Of a stretch of DNA of 64,000 bases, positions 33,830-45,534 are shown in pieces (the first letter of the stretch is position 1; each line of letters starts with the position of its first letter). The notes beneath the pieces were generated by a model. It worked only from the letters and a program-made list of their open reading frames with translations, was not told the origin of the DNA and did not search any database. The translations under genes were made by a program, and so were the position numbers. The stretch comes from Rhabditophanes sp. KR3021 (Eukaryota > Nematoda > Chromadorea > Rhabditida > Alloionematidae). The DNA lies in assembly GCA_963281155.1 (NCBI GenBank), contig CAUJLY010000001.1, positions 5,394,001-5,458,000 of the forward strand, read 5' to 3'.

Positions 33830-35111
33830 ATGTCAAGAATATTGGTTTTTTGCTTATTCCTTATTTATTCAGTATTTGCTGATTTAAACTGTCCTACAAA
33901 TTGGAGTTTATCAAAATCAAATGGGCAATGTTATTACTACTCTGGCTTAAACACACTTTCATTTTCTGAAGCAGCGTCATCTTGTAATAATGTAAATGGT
34001 GGAAATCTAGTGTCAATCCTAGATCAAACTGAATATGACTTTGTTTCCAACTTAATTGGAACATCTCCGTATCTTACATGGATAGGATTAAGTACTGATG
34101 ACATGGGAGAATATTTTTGGACTGATGGGAGTGTATTTAATTATAGTTTGAGTGGATTAAGTAACGATCCAAATAGATGTTTTGCACTTCGAACAAATGT
34201 TCAAATCAACAACTTTGTCGAGTTACATGGCTCACAGGTAAATACATTTATAATGCACTGAATCATATTTGGATAATTTATAATTTTTTAATGAAATGAC
34301 TTGGGTAATTGATTGAAATTATTCTTATTCATTTTAAAATGACGTAAACAACTCATTTAGAAATGTATTTTAGGCTCAACCTTTCATCTGCAAGCAGCAA
34401 GCGAGCTTCTGTCCAGCTTCCTCCTATACAAACGCCTTTGGTAAACTAACGTCATCTAATTATCCAGGAAATTATGAAAATAATTTGGATTGCAAATATA
34501 GTATTGTTGTCGCTCCAGGGAACAGAGTGGAATTCAATTTGCGATATTTTCAATCGGAGCCTACGTATGACTACCTTAGTGTTATCGATGGACCAGATGT
34601 TGACGGCGTCTTATTATCAACATACAGTGGAGACTTGGGAGTTGACATAGAAAACTACCAGATTATTAGCAGTTCAAATTCACTTACATTAGTCTTCTTT
34701 TCGGATTTCGCGCACAATTTCAAAGGATGGACTGCAGATTATCAATCACTACCAATGGACAAAACTCAAATTATCAATGGAATAAGTGGAGTGTTGAGCA
34801 GTCCCAATTTCCCGAAGAATTACCCCGCATTTGCAGAAGAATTATACGTAATAACTAGCCCGGTTAACACAAGAATTAACTTTGTTGTTGATACGGTTTG
34901 GCTAGCTCAGCATTACGCATCCATATCTTTCTACGACGGACCTTCCCAGTCCTATCCGAAATTAAACAAATTTATGGGGCATCTAGTGGATTCAGGCATG
35001 ACTTCAATTAACTTTAAGTCGACACAAAACGTTGTTACTGTTTACTTCCTCTCTGAAGATTTGATTGCAGACAAGGGATGGCATTTCTCCTGGTCTGCTG
35101 AGTATTTTTGA
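33830..35111 (+). CDS. Secreted C-type lectin with two CUB domains
   Basis: Two exons, 33830-34237 and 34374-35111; 381 aa. Signal peptide MSRILVFCLFLIYSVFA. C-type lectin domain at about 20-145 (NCPTNWSLSK start, YLTWIGL, ELHGSQ then PFICK end), then CUB domains at about 150-250 and 258-380 (SSNYPGNYENNLDCKYSI; SPNFPKNYPAF). This CLECT-CUB-CUB set is typical of nematode clec genes induced by infection. The residue before the final PFICK that is Cys in the paralogue at 40049-41258 is replaced here (HGS against SCG), so one lectin disulphide is likely missing. No EPN/QPD sugar-specificity motif is obvious. Confidence 0.88.
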
Positions 35112-35319
35112 TTAAAATTATTACACCATAATTATTTTTAAATTAAAATGATCTTGCACTTAATATTCTGTGACAAAATCAAAACGTCTGCTAGTCTAAT
35201 TAATTATACGATATTTTATTTCAAACTTGTAAAAGATAATGTAAAGTGAATTAATTTCTTTATTTTTAATTCTTAAAATAAATCTTAATTGGCATAAACT
35301 GAGCGAAAATAAGCTGCTT

Positions 35320-37313
35320 CTAATACCAGTTTTGGTCAATATCAAGACCTCCGCAAGAAGATGTTCTATAGTCTCCTGAAAAAAATGGATTTTATAACAT
35401 AGAAAATAAGGTTACGATATGGAATGTAAATAAATTTGACAAAAATTCTACGATTATAAGTTGAATAATTAGTTTTCTATGTCTCATTTTGTTTAATTTT
35501 TAAATTCTATTCTTTTACGAACAACATTTTACGGAACTTATTTGGGTTATTAAAAATTAACTCATATCATAACAAAAAATACTTTGCAATCAGTTTTAAA
35601 AAGCGTTGCTTTAAATATTACTTAGCTTACCTGAATATTGCTTGATTGACGGTTTGGACCAGCCTCCAAAACTTCTGAAGTCATTAAAGTTGGCTTGCCC
35701 GTCATAAGCAGCATACCTAAAAAATAAATGAGTGATAATAAATTGATGCTTACCAAAGAGGCAAATGTGAAACACCAGCCCAATTGATTCCTGTAATAGC
35801 CATCCAATTATTGTAATTAGTGTATACACCCATCTGAAGACAATTAATAAAATACGTTAGTTATTTATGTAAGTACCTTCACTCCCATGGCTTCCCCTTG
35901 ATGAACCATCTCTAAGATAAAGTTTTGATTTGAGCCTTGATTAGCTGGCCAAGCGTAACGCTCAATGTCCAACCTTAATGAAAACAATTAGTTTAATCTC
36001 CAAGTTTTAGTATGAGTTGGATGTTATTTGAAACCAAAATAATAATTTTTATGAAACCAATCCAACTTTTTTTGTTGGGTTAGCTAATAATCATACCATA
36101 GCATTCCAATTGTAGCCCCTTCGGATCGAAGTTTATTAATTGTGGCTTCTACTTGTGCTGCGGCTGAAGCTCCTCCTGAGCAACGTGGAAATATGTATGC
36201 GTCAACATCGAGTATTCCTTTAGCTTGGCGTGCATTTTTTATATTTTGTATTCCTAAAAATCATGATATGTTAGCCTGGTTATAAAATTCATCCACGGGA
36301 ACGAGTTTGGTGGATCTTATAGGGAGAAGAATCTTAAACTCCGACCACTCATTTATAGGTATAAAAAGTTCCTTTTATATCATTTCAAATTAAGTTTCAC
36401 AATATTAGCTATAAAATGCTATTCTAATTCTTCAATAAAATTTAGCAAAGTAGAATTCTTTTCGAAAACAGTAAAGGGTTCTTCTAAAATATACATTTTA
36501 TTATATGCATATTACTGCTATACATCATTCTATATACTAATGATATGCTCATAATAAACTGATTGGATATTATCTATGTGATAGTTATTGTGTTATTGAA
36601 CCTATCGTTGTGGTTCCTCTTAGGAGTCTTTTATGGATCACTGAACAAAAACATGATTTACAAACAAGTATAAAATTCAACACGTGTAATAAACAGAACT
36701 TCTTACAGAACCTCAACATTATTCTCTTTGTCTCATGCATTTAGATAGATCAGTCTTATTACTTAGGTAATTTGACTAAATATTACCTAAAACTATATTA
36801 AACTCTACTCTATTTTCCCCTATGAGCCCTACATTTTTTTCCCAATTGTTACCTTAACTGAGAAAATTTACACTAGATCTAAATACTGAGTTAAAAGTGT
36901 ACCTTATAGAAAGGGTTCTACATAGGATGCATCTAAAACTCATAGTAAAATAAGGAAATTCACCTAAAAGCATCCAAAAGTTATACGCTCTAACGAAATA
37001 TACCTTAAACTTGGCATACCCTAAATTCATATTTGAGAGCTCTCTTATTGTTGCTCACCTGTATAATCGTAGTTTCCTAAAATGAATATTTATATTTATT
37101 AAAATAAATTACAAGAACTTACCTACACTTTCCCAAGCACGAAAGACAGCAAATTTGTAATTGAGTTGGGAGGCCATACATTCCAATTTGGAGACGGAAA
37201 AAGAATTAATTGCATCAAACCCAATTGTTCCCTCAGCAATAGCGACACATGCGGAAATTAAAGCAATTAAACTAAAATGTCATCGAAGATGTTTGTTAAA
37301 CTTACAATTTCAT
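35320..37313 (-). CDS. GH25 lysozyme, nematode lys type
   Basis: Eight exons: 37306-37313, 37123-37271, 37059-37076, 36097-36253, 35877-35973, 35754-35833, 35631-35716 and 35320-35375; 216 aa, all phases closed. The first coding exon is 8 nt (ATG AAA TT) and supplies the signal peptide start MKFLIALISACVAIAE; the third is 18 nt. Family blocks: GFDAI near residue 20, VDAYIFPRCSGG, the catalytic D-x-E in LWLDIERYAWP, MGVYTNYNNW, LPLWYAAYDG, FRSFGGWSKPSIKQYSG and a final CGGLDIDQNWY. The family hydrolyses bacterial peptidoglycan and serves digestion or defence. Intron 3 is 805 nt; the others are short. Confidence 0.9.
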
Positions 37314-40048
37314 TTTGAATCAAACTATAAAAATCTACGAGAAATTTCCTTATAAATACGACGACATCCGGATTTGTTATCAAAATTGATTCAAATTTTT
37401 AGCTTCAAATAATCACATATCAATCGGAAAACATTAACATCAATGACCAAATGAAATTATACACCGTGCAATTTTGAAAGTGCATATAATCTTAGCCAAC
37501 GCAAATAATTACATGCAAAATTAATAATTTTAGAAACAAAATAAAGATTATGTTCTTCCTTAAAAATATTTATATCAAACTACAAACACGTTATTTCCTC
37601 GTGCGATTGAGTTTGTTGGACAAGCATTTTTAGCATAGATATTGTGGATGTTGGCTTCATAAATATCAATTTCGAATTTCCATATCAATTTGCTCTGAAG
37701 ATCAAATTCTGTTCACAATTCCGAAAAATTTTGAATGAATGGGTTATTCCTTGGAACTATGCTTCAACTTTTCAATCTATAAGTATAATTTTATATTTTT
37801 CACTGGATATTTTAAAAATGTTGTGATGCTTAGCTAGATAATTTAACATAGAACTAAATTTTAATTAGGATTCCTCTTTGAATAATTAATTAAAATTTGA
37901 TAATACTATACTACACATTCTTCGGACAATAATGTATCAAAGGTCGTATTTGGTAACATTAATTACCAAACTTAATCTCTAAATCTTTTAATCAGATATA
38001 AATTTTTCATGTTATCAAATTTATATCAGCAATTAAAACACACCACCATTCTAAGTATAATATCTCACGGGAAACACAAAATAACATTTTTGCAAAATAA
38101 AATATATTATAGAAACAACAAATATTTTTTTGCAAGATTGTTTAATAGATAATGTATGCAGTTTAATAATTATTTTCTTCTTAGTAATTCCGTAAATTAA
38201 TAAATGAGTCTGAAACGGCTCTAAAAATAGAAAGCCATAATGCCAAATGTTAAAAGATTAATAAAATTACAATTTTTTATTAAAAACCCACAACATAATA
38301 AAACATAACACATGAAAATTATAGACTATTTATATAATGTATAAATCGGTTTGATTTAGTGAGATGAAGGTATTTTACCCTTGTTAATTGACTGCAACCA
38401 TCCAATGCAACATGATAAAATGATGTTTTCAAGCTTGTTAAGAACTTTTTGAGATTATTTAAAACTCGTCATCGATCTGGGTATATTTTGATTGATTTGG
38501 CTAAAGTGAATATATTATCAAAAAATATATTCTGCATATTTAAAAGAATGAGAATTATTACCATCACTACAACGTTATGTAGATTTTATAACAAATACAG
38601 ATTTAGTAGGTATTTGTGACAATTGATAATCTCTTTTGTAATTTAATAAAATTCCCTTTATTTTTATTAGTTACATTTGAACTCTAGATCAGTATTTACA
38701 TCACTTTTCTATCCTAACCAGATACAAAATACATTTTCCGAAACTTCTTTTATTTATCATTGCCTTTCTCTTTCTACATAAGAGTTTTAATTAATGAAAA
38801 TCTTTTTTGACTCTTTCAAACTCATTACATAAAAAATAGTATTTTTTACCTTTTGTGATCCTACATTATTAGCTGTTCCTTCAAGCAGGTTATTTGGGCT
38901 TTTAAGTTGTGGTCTACGTCATTAAAGTCAGTTTACCAGCTCTACAAACTTTTAAGCACTTTTTTGATAAAAACAATTTAAGTCACACTCTTGAACCAAC
39001 TTCGTACCCATTTATACTTTGTCCTCGAGACAAAAATATTTTTTCAAAATTTTGTTCCTGCAGTTTAAAAGACATGGTATTGTTGCTCATAAAGCATGGA
39101 ACAGATTTAAACTATCTTTTTGATGTCGGCCGTACAGGCATTTACAAAGATTGCAAAAACTACGTTTTGGACTAATTTACAGAATTTCGGAAATAATAGT
39201 AAGTAAATTTCTAAGCAACAAATATACTTAACAAGTAATCTAAAACTGATACATGCCCAACCAATCGTTAAATACAAAATCGCCTTACAAACAGCTATTG
39301 TGGCTTCTTGGTTCTGCGATAAAAAAGCCAGACCAAGTCAGTTTGCAGAGCTGGTCTAAAAATATATTTTGGTGAATTATTGTAGTGCCTCCTACGTCTA
39401 TGGAAAATAGATATTAAAGGTCTTTTTGGTAATCTAAGTAATATGATAGCTTGTCTTTCGAACTAAAGAAGTGGAATTTCGGCAAAAGATATTTGGTCTA
39501 AAGGACAGCGGTTTAAGATCAAAAAATTTGCTTTTCTCAGAATTGATGTGGGAATGTCTCTTAAATTAAATATATAAAAATTGTTGTACCGGTTTGTAGA
39601 GATGGAAAAACTGAGTCGAAGGATATAAACTAAAATACTGAAGCTCAGTGGGCAGCCAATAGTCTGGGATCACAAAGGTAAAGAATATTTTTTATGGTAT
39701 AAAATAGGTTTGCATTTATCAAAACTCATTTGTGAAAAGGGAAACGTTCATTTGAGTACAGATAGACCGCATGGAAGGCAATGATAAAGAAAATAAGTTT
39801 GTGCAGCAAACTGTTATTATATGGAAATTCTTTCAGGTGGAAGAGAGGAGAAAGCTGCTGGCAGGCAATTACAGAAGAGAAGCAGTTTCTAAATATGCTT
39901 TCCATACCTGGTATCTATAAAACTTTTGATACAAAAATTATGTTCAAATTAATGCATTATAATTATCAATTTATTGTATCAAAATGTCATCTTCAATGAT
40001 AAAAGTTTCAAATGTATCTTTATAATAATATCACATCATGTAATAAAG
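37314..40048. other. Intergenic, 2.7 kb
   Basis: No gene supported. An 88-codon frame with no ATG at 38909-39175 has six cysteines and no family match. The stretch 39200-40000 is less AT-rich and looks like debris of a decayed sequence, with many stops in all frames. Confidence 0.4.
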
Positions 40049-41258
40049 CTATTGATATTCAGCACTCCAAATCATGTCGAAGCCGCGCAATGGATACAAA
40101 TCGTATGCAGTGAAAAATAAAGTAACAACATTTTGTGTTGACCTAAAAATGAGGGGCTTTGAGCTATCTGTTACCAAACTTCCAGACAAAGACGTTATTC
40201 TTTTATACGAAGTTGATTTTCCGTCGTAAATTTCTAATTCTGTATCATACCGAGATGTCTCAAAGTAAACAAATTCCATTTTGACTACGGTTCCCGGAGG
40301 AGCAGTAATGATGTAATACTGGCTCTCCCAGGGATCGTAGTTTTGCGGATAGTTCGTACTTGATATTTCGCCACTCGTTCCATTTTGTTTGATATAATAT
40401 AATTGACTGACCGAAGAATATTTGGCTTGGAATCCTTTTGCGGTAAAAGTTTTATCAGTATAGAAATACAGTGTTAAAACATTACTGCTACCAATTAAGT
40501 ATGATGGGAGAGTCGAGTACTCTTGATCGCCAGTATAATTTGCGATTATTACTCCTGTTTCTTTTGTTCCGTCGTAAACTCTCAAATAATCCCATTTCTG
40601 CTCAATGTCAAGAAAGGTCATTGAAAGTCTTACAAGTTTGCTGGAATCAGGTAAAACAATTTTGTATTCGCAGCTTAGTCCATTGTCATAATTAGATGGG
40701 TAATTTGGAGAAAGTATAGTTCCAGAAGAATTGGTAAACAAGTTTAGCCCACAAGCTGAAAAATAAAATGAAGGAGAAACTTTTTAGAAGAAACCTACAA
40801 CTGCTGTGTTGTTTGCACAAAAATGGCTGGTTGAGTCCGCACGACAAAGGAACAAAACCATCATTAGGGGATTTTGTACGTAACGCGAAGCAGTTACTTT
40901 GAATTAAATCGGCGGTCGAGTTGTCTGAGAATTTAGTGTAGTTCACTTTTGAGCCGTCAATCCAACTCAAAGCTCCTAGATTGTTTGATTCAAGACCAAT
41001 CCAGATAAGATATGGCGAACCGCCACTAGTTTCGATTATATTTGTCACAAAATTATAATCATCGGGACTTAAAATAGAGACAAGACTTCCCCCGCTATAA
41101 TTACTACAGAAAGTGGCTGCTTGATCGTTTGAATTAACAACCAAATCTGAATAATAATAACATTGCGAGGTTGTTGCCTGATAGACCCAGCCATCAGGAC
41201 AATTAGTACAAAAGATGGCAGGAATTAAAATTAATAAAACATACAAGCTATATTTCAT
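40049..41258 (-). CDS. Secreted C-type lectin with two CUB domains (paralogue)
   Basis: Two exons, 40799-41258 and 40049-40755; 388 aa. Signal peptide MKYSLYVLLILIPAIFC, C-type lectin domain (CPDGWVYQA, YLIWIGLESN, CGLNQPFLCK) with its cysteines intact, and two CUB domains (SPNYPSNYDNGLSCEYKIVL; SSTNYPQNYDPWESQYYI). Exon structure matches the plus-strand lectin at 33830-35111, with an intron at the lectin/CUB border, so the two are duplicates now in opposite orientation with the lysozyme gene and 2.7 kb of spacer between them. Confidence 0.88.
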
Positions 41259-41868
41259 GTTTGTAATTTACAATAATCAATCTTCTGACCTAATTAGCTA
41301 CCCCATTAATTAGAATATACACCTCGAAGAAAAGTTTCACGCTGATAAGATAAGAAACTTGTGATCATTTAAAGTCATAGTTTATGTCCAAAACTGTGTT
41401 TAATTTGCTAATTTATGTAAGAAGTAGATCACATTTGTAGCAAGTATGGCGAGCATCATCATAAAATTACAATGTTTATTTCTTTCATTACAACGTTAGC
41501 AATAATTTAGGTATATCAATCAACCAACTCTAACAATCAATTTATAAACTTATTTGAGGAAACACCGATATTGATCCCATCTACATTAATAGTCATATTA
41601 GTTTGCGGCAGAACATTGGTTAAAATTAGTGGCATTTTAAGTGGACAAACTTTTTAATCTAATCTATGGTGGCTAAATGATCATTTAGTTGAAGAAACAT
41701 TTGTCCTTTTGTTCTGTTTGAGACAATCGCATTTACCAATCATTCATTGTCAAGTTCCGTTTTTTTATAGACTTTGATTGAATAGTACAATATTTGGTGT
41801 CGTACAATTTAATTATCAAAAATATAGCATATTTGTTGATTTAATCAATACATACAATTCCAATCAAA
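41259..41868. other. Intergenic, 0.61 kb, divergent promoters
   Basis: Shared upstream region of the lectin (minus) and SAM-domain gene (plus). Two GATA-like sites (CTGATAAGATAAG) stand at 41341-41353; GATA factors drive nematode gut genes, so this may serve the lectin. No gene seen. Confidence 0.4.
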
Positions 41869-42718
41869 ATGTTCGGGACCATGTCGGGTAAGTCGTATTT
41901 ACGTTATTTGTAAGATCATTTACTATATTTATTATTACTTGCCAATGACTTTATCCTATAATTCATATTTAGAAGACAAGTGGTATCAATTCTTCACGGA
42001 TGCCAAATTGAGTTCAAGTATTTCCAGTCTTTATGCCAGTTTTTTCGTCAGACATCGCATTCAAAACCAACTTTTGCAGCAACTTAAGAAAGAAGACCTA
42101 GCTAGCATGGGGATCGATGCGATTGGTGATCAGATAACTATTTTGAATCATATCGGGAAAATGCACAGCGTCAGATCAAATCCGTCGGCAGATGTAAAAC
42201 CGATCGTTTACAACAAAAGTGTAGGCTTATCCGCAAGCGAAGCAAGAAGAGGTAAAGCAGCTCCCGACAGACACGAAACATACAATGTGAAAATGCCGGA
42301 GGGGAAATCTGAAAAAACTAAGCGCATTTTAGAAGAAGTCGAAAGACTGAGAATGAACGGCTTATTGAAACGTGGTGGTACAAGTGGTGTTCGTCAAAAT
42401 GGCAAAACAATTAAGGATCTTCCAAATGATACTCATAAACCATCTTCACAAATACTGAACTCCATTCAAAGAAATCCCAGAGATACGGTTGTTACACCTA
42501 AGAAAACCGCAAATATCTTGAGTAGAGTTTCTGTTGTTGGTTCCGGCAGAGTTCCAGCGTCTGCAAAAGTTACCTCTACCACTCCCACTCTTTCGAGAAT
42601 CCCCGTTTCTCAAAAAAAGTCCATCCTGGATCGTGTAACAATTCATGACAGAATAACGAAATCTCACGTTGCCGAAGTTAAGCCTTCAATTCTTAACAGA
42701 ATATCTTTAAGAAGATAA
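41869..42718 (+). CDS. SAM-domain protein, C19orf47-like
   Basis: Two exons, 41869-41887 and 41973-42718, intron 85 nt; 254 aa. SAM domain at residues 7-72 (DKWYQFFTDAKL, YASFFVRHRIQNQLLQQL, LASMGIDAIGDQITILNHI), the pattern of the C19orf47 family. The rest is Ser/Lys-rich and disordered, with repeated I-L-x-R-V/I/ -S/T motifs (NILSRVSVV, SILDRVTI, SILNRISL) at 195-254. These repeats look like short linear binding motifs. Role unknown; family members are linked to RNA or chromatin complexes only loosely. AATAAA signals near 42794 and 42814 lie between this gene and the convergent selenophosphate synthetase. Confidence 0.75.
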
Positions 42719-42822
42719 CTTTTTTAAATTTGTGGTATCATACCCATCAATTTTTTAATTTAATTTTGTTTAATATGTAATAATAATGTTTTTAATAAAC
42801 TTAATTAAGACACAATAAAAGT

Positions 42823-44667
42823 TTACATTTCGCCAATAAAAAAGTTGCAATCATTTGGAATAATAGCATAATTGTCTGAACTATCAGTTTGTTTTTCAAC
42901 TTTGCCTATAATCCAAGCTGGAAAACCATCCATTTCTTTTAGTTCTGCAATAAAATCCTTGGCCTTTCCTTCTTCCATTGCAAGTAACAACCCTCCCGAA
43001 GTTTCAGCAGAAGTTCCTGTAAACAGTCTAAAGCCATTGTTTCCAGGCATATTCTTCGAAATTTCTTGAACGTGATTTAATGTTGGCAAATTATTCAAAA
43101 CAAATTTCAAATTTTTGGCTTTTTGACTCTTAACTAAATTGTCTGCATGACCCAAAATTCCAAATCCTGGAATGGAAAACCCGATTATACAAATTGTAAT
43201 CTGAGCGGGCAAATTTTAAAAGCATATAGATATATGACTGATGGTGGTAGAACACTGGTGGAAATTATATGAACAACTTTACGAGTATGTGTGCTTGTTG
43301 TAGTCGCCAACAAAATAGTTAGGCAGATTTAGGTGAAAGTATCGCTATTTATTTTTTGTATTTGTCTTAAATTAAATTTTTTTTAAATGTTGTCAACGGG
43401 AATATGCATATTACCATTATATCTGGATTTACTACTTAAATACCATGTATATTTTCCTATCTTCGTTTTTTATATAAGTATGCTATTTCATGTAATAAAC
43501 TCAGTTACCTTCTCTATTGTAGTTATCTGTGTCACCTTTAGGCTTGCGTCCCTTCCTGCCTTATGGCGGTGACAACAAATGTCTTAATCCCTAATAATAT
43601 TCAAATTAGTGGTTAGTAAACTATCCACATAAATGGAACTGAATTGCTTGCAATTAGTTGGAACTACTGTTAGTTAATTTTTGCCGTATTTGACTTTAAT
43701 TAAATTTTTTAATTTAAATGTCTTAATCCTTAACCCGCCTGTGACGTCTGTGGAAGCAAAGGCACCATATTTTTTAGCCAGAATAGCTGCATTTCTGTTT
43801 AATCTGCACATTTGCTCGCAAACTTGATTATACGCTTCTACGATTTTTCGATCAACATCTTCAATCTTCAAATCTTCAACACGCTGCTTATTAATTTTCA
43901 GCCATTCAAAGGCATTGACCGCAATTTGTCCACCAAGTGGTTTTGTTAGTACTAGAACATTTCCTTCGTTAGCTCTAGTAACGTCTAGCATTTCTTCTTT
44001 AGTACAGACAGAAGTTGCTACCCCACCAAGTAAAAGCCATGGACATTTGACAGTTTGCCCACCTAAAAAATAAGTTAATAATGAAAGTCCTCAATTACCT
44101 CTTATTTTGGTATCGGCCAAATCAGCACAATCTTTGAATCCTTTCATAAATTCCTTTACAACAATATCCCGTTCATTTGGTAAAAAATCTTTATAAACAC
44201 CTAACAACATCAGCATATTGTCAGTTTCTGTAACACCAGCGGCATACAGATCACTCAATACATTTGCACAAGTGATTCTTCCTTGAATATACGGATCTAA
44301 AATTAATCAAATGTAATACTGTTTCTTCTGCATCGCTTTACCGTCAACCAGAGGATAAAAGAAATCAGTAGTAGTAACCAAGAATAGTCCTTTGTGACGT
44401 AGAGGAATCACACAACTGTCAAGACCAATTCCAACCTCACACTCATCTTTTTCTTCCGTGTTGAAATCTTTTAATAATTCAAGCAAAACACTCTATCAAT
44501 ATTTAGTAAGTTATAATAGACATATGACCACTTACTCGTTCAACTTTGCATCCGCAACCTTTTGCCTCTGTTAACTTTGTTAAAAGAAAATCAGTCGGTA
44601 GCCCAATACTTTCTGGATTAAAAAGTCCCTTTTCTAGTCTTTCAATAATATCCAGAGTTGTCTTCAT
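42823..44667 (-). CDS. seld-1: Selenophosphate synthetase (Cys-containing)
   Basis: Five exons, 44536-44667, 44342-44492, 44099-44296, 43739-44062 and 42823-43166; 382 aa (human SEPHS1 392). Makes selenophosphate from selenide and ATP for selenocysteine synthesis. Active-site block KGCGCKV (residues 37-43) has Cys where SEPHS2 has selenocysteine, so it could be active; no TGA recoding is needed. Other blocks: [53 protein letters not shown], and SAETSGGLL in the last exon. The last intron (43167-43738, 572 nt) must begin with GC: ACAG|GCGGGT is the only way to rebuild DVTGFGILGH, as no GT donor gives that phase. Retaining it would add about 14 residues and a stop. Confidence 0.93.
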
Positions 44668-45081
44668 AATGCAAAAACTATATCAACTATAAAGCAATGT
44701 AATAAGTATTTTTTGTACGAAGTAGTCATATTGGGTACGACTATTAGCTATAATGTTAATGACTACCAAAATAATTTCCAAAATGATGTAAGTGTTAATT
44801 GTTGCGTTTTATTACATTATTGGCAAGGGATCAAAGTGAATATGGTGTTTAATATGTGTAATATAGGGTCAAATCACCAAGCGCTGACCACGTCATAAAA
44901 GCAACAATAAGGTTCTATATGGTTAGCACATTACAAAGTATCCAGTCAGGAACCCTTCGAGTTTACTCGTTTGTCTTTAGGACTTTGTTAAGATCAACTT
45001 TTGATGCATTTATAGTTCGGAACAAAATTTATTGAGAATTAATATGTATAATATGAAAAAAAATGAATTTATGCTTTTTGA
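44668..45081. other. Intergenic, 0.41 kb
   Basis: Upstream of selenophosphate synthetase; nothing recognised. Confidence 0.5.
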
Positions 45082-45534
45082 TTAATAAAATTGATTTCCA
45101 AACGGACTGCCATCCCTTACGCGTTTCCTCCATGCTACTGTCATTAGAATAGTGAATAGAAGGTGTGATAAATAAATAATGCTGCAGCTTATCACAAATG
45201 GTCCAATATCTTCTTGTTTTAGATTATCTGGGTTCATAATAAGTGAGATTGCAAGAGCTGGTATCATTAAGATCATAAGAAATATGCTAACTGAAAGAGC
45301 GATTCGATAGTTCAATTCTTTTTCATTATATTTTTTGTTAATTAACCATGTTCTATGGGAAGCAATAAGAGTAAAAACAGTGCACATTCCCCAGGAAACT
45401 CCAACTCCTATCTTAACATAGATGAAACTTTCGTCGCATTTGAATCCGCAAAGATATGCAAAGCCTATTGAACTCAGAAGTATCTTCACTATAACTGCTA
45501 TTAATGAAATTAATCTTGCACCTTTGAAAATCAT
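45082..45534 (-). CDS. Four-transmembrane protein, possibly HRG-type haem transporter
   Basis: Single exon, 150 aa with four hydrophobic segments at about 8-29, 38-60, 75-98 and 112-135. There is a KK loop after TM2 (LIASHRTWLINKKY), an acidic-Gln loop LKQEDIG before TM4, and an aromatic-basic motif TVAWRKRVR right after TM4. Length, topology and the placement of His after TM2 and of W-R-x-R-K-like residues after TM4 resemble the HRG-1/HRG-4 (SLC48A1) haem importers, which nematodes need because they cannot make haem. Identity is low by eye, so the family call is tentative; a generic tetraspan is the alternative. Confidence 0.5.
   Translation of the reverse strand: MIFKGARLISLIAVIVKILLSSIGFAYLCGFKCDESFIYVKIGVGVSWGMCTVFTLIASHRTWLINKKYNEKELNYRIALSVSIFLMILMIPALAISLIMNPDNLKQEDIGPFVISCSIIYLSHLLFTILMTVAWRKRVRDGSPFGNQFY

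Noticed and set aside
38909..39175. 88-codon frame with six cysteines
   Set aside because: No ATG, no signal peptide and no recognised family; kept only as a note in the intergenic entry.
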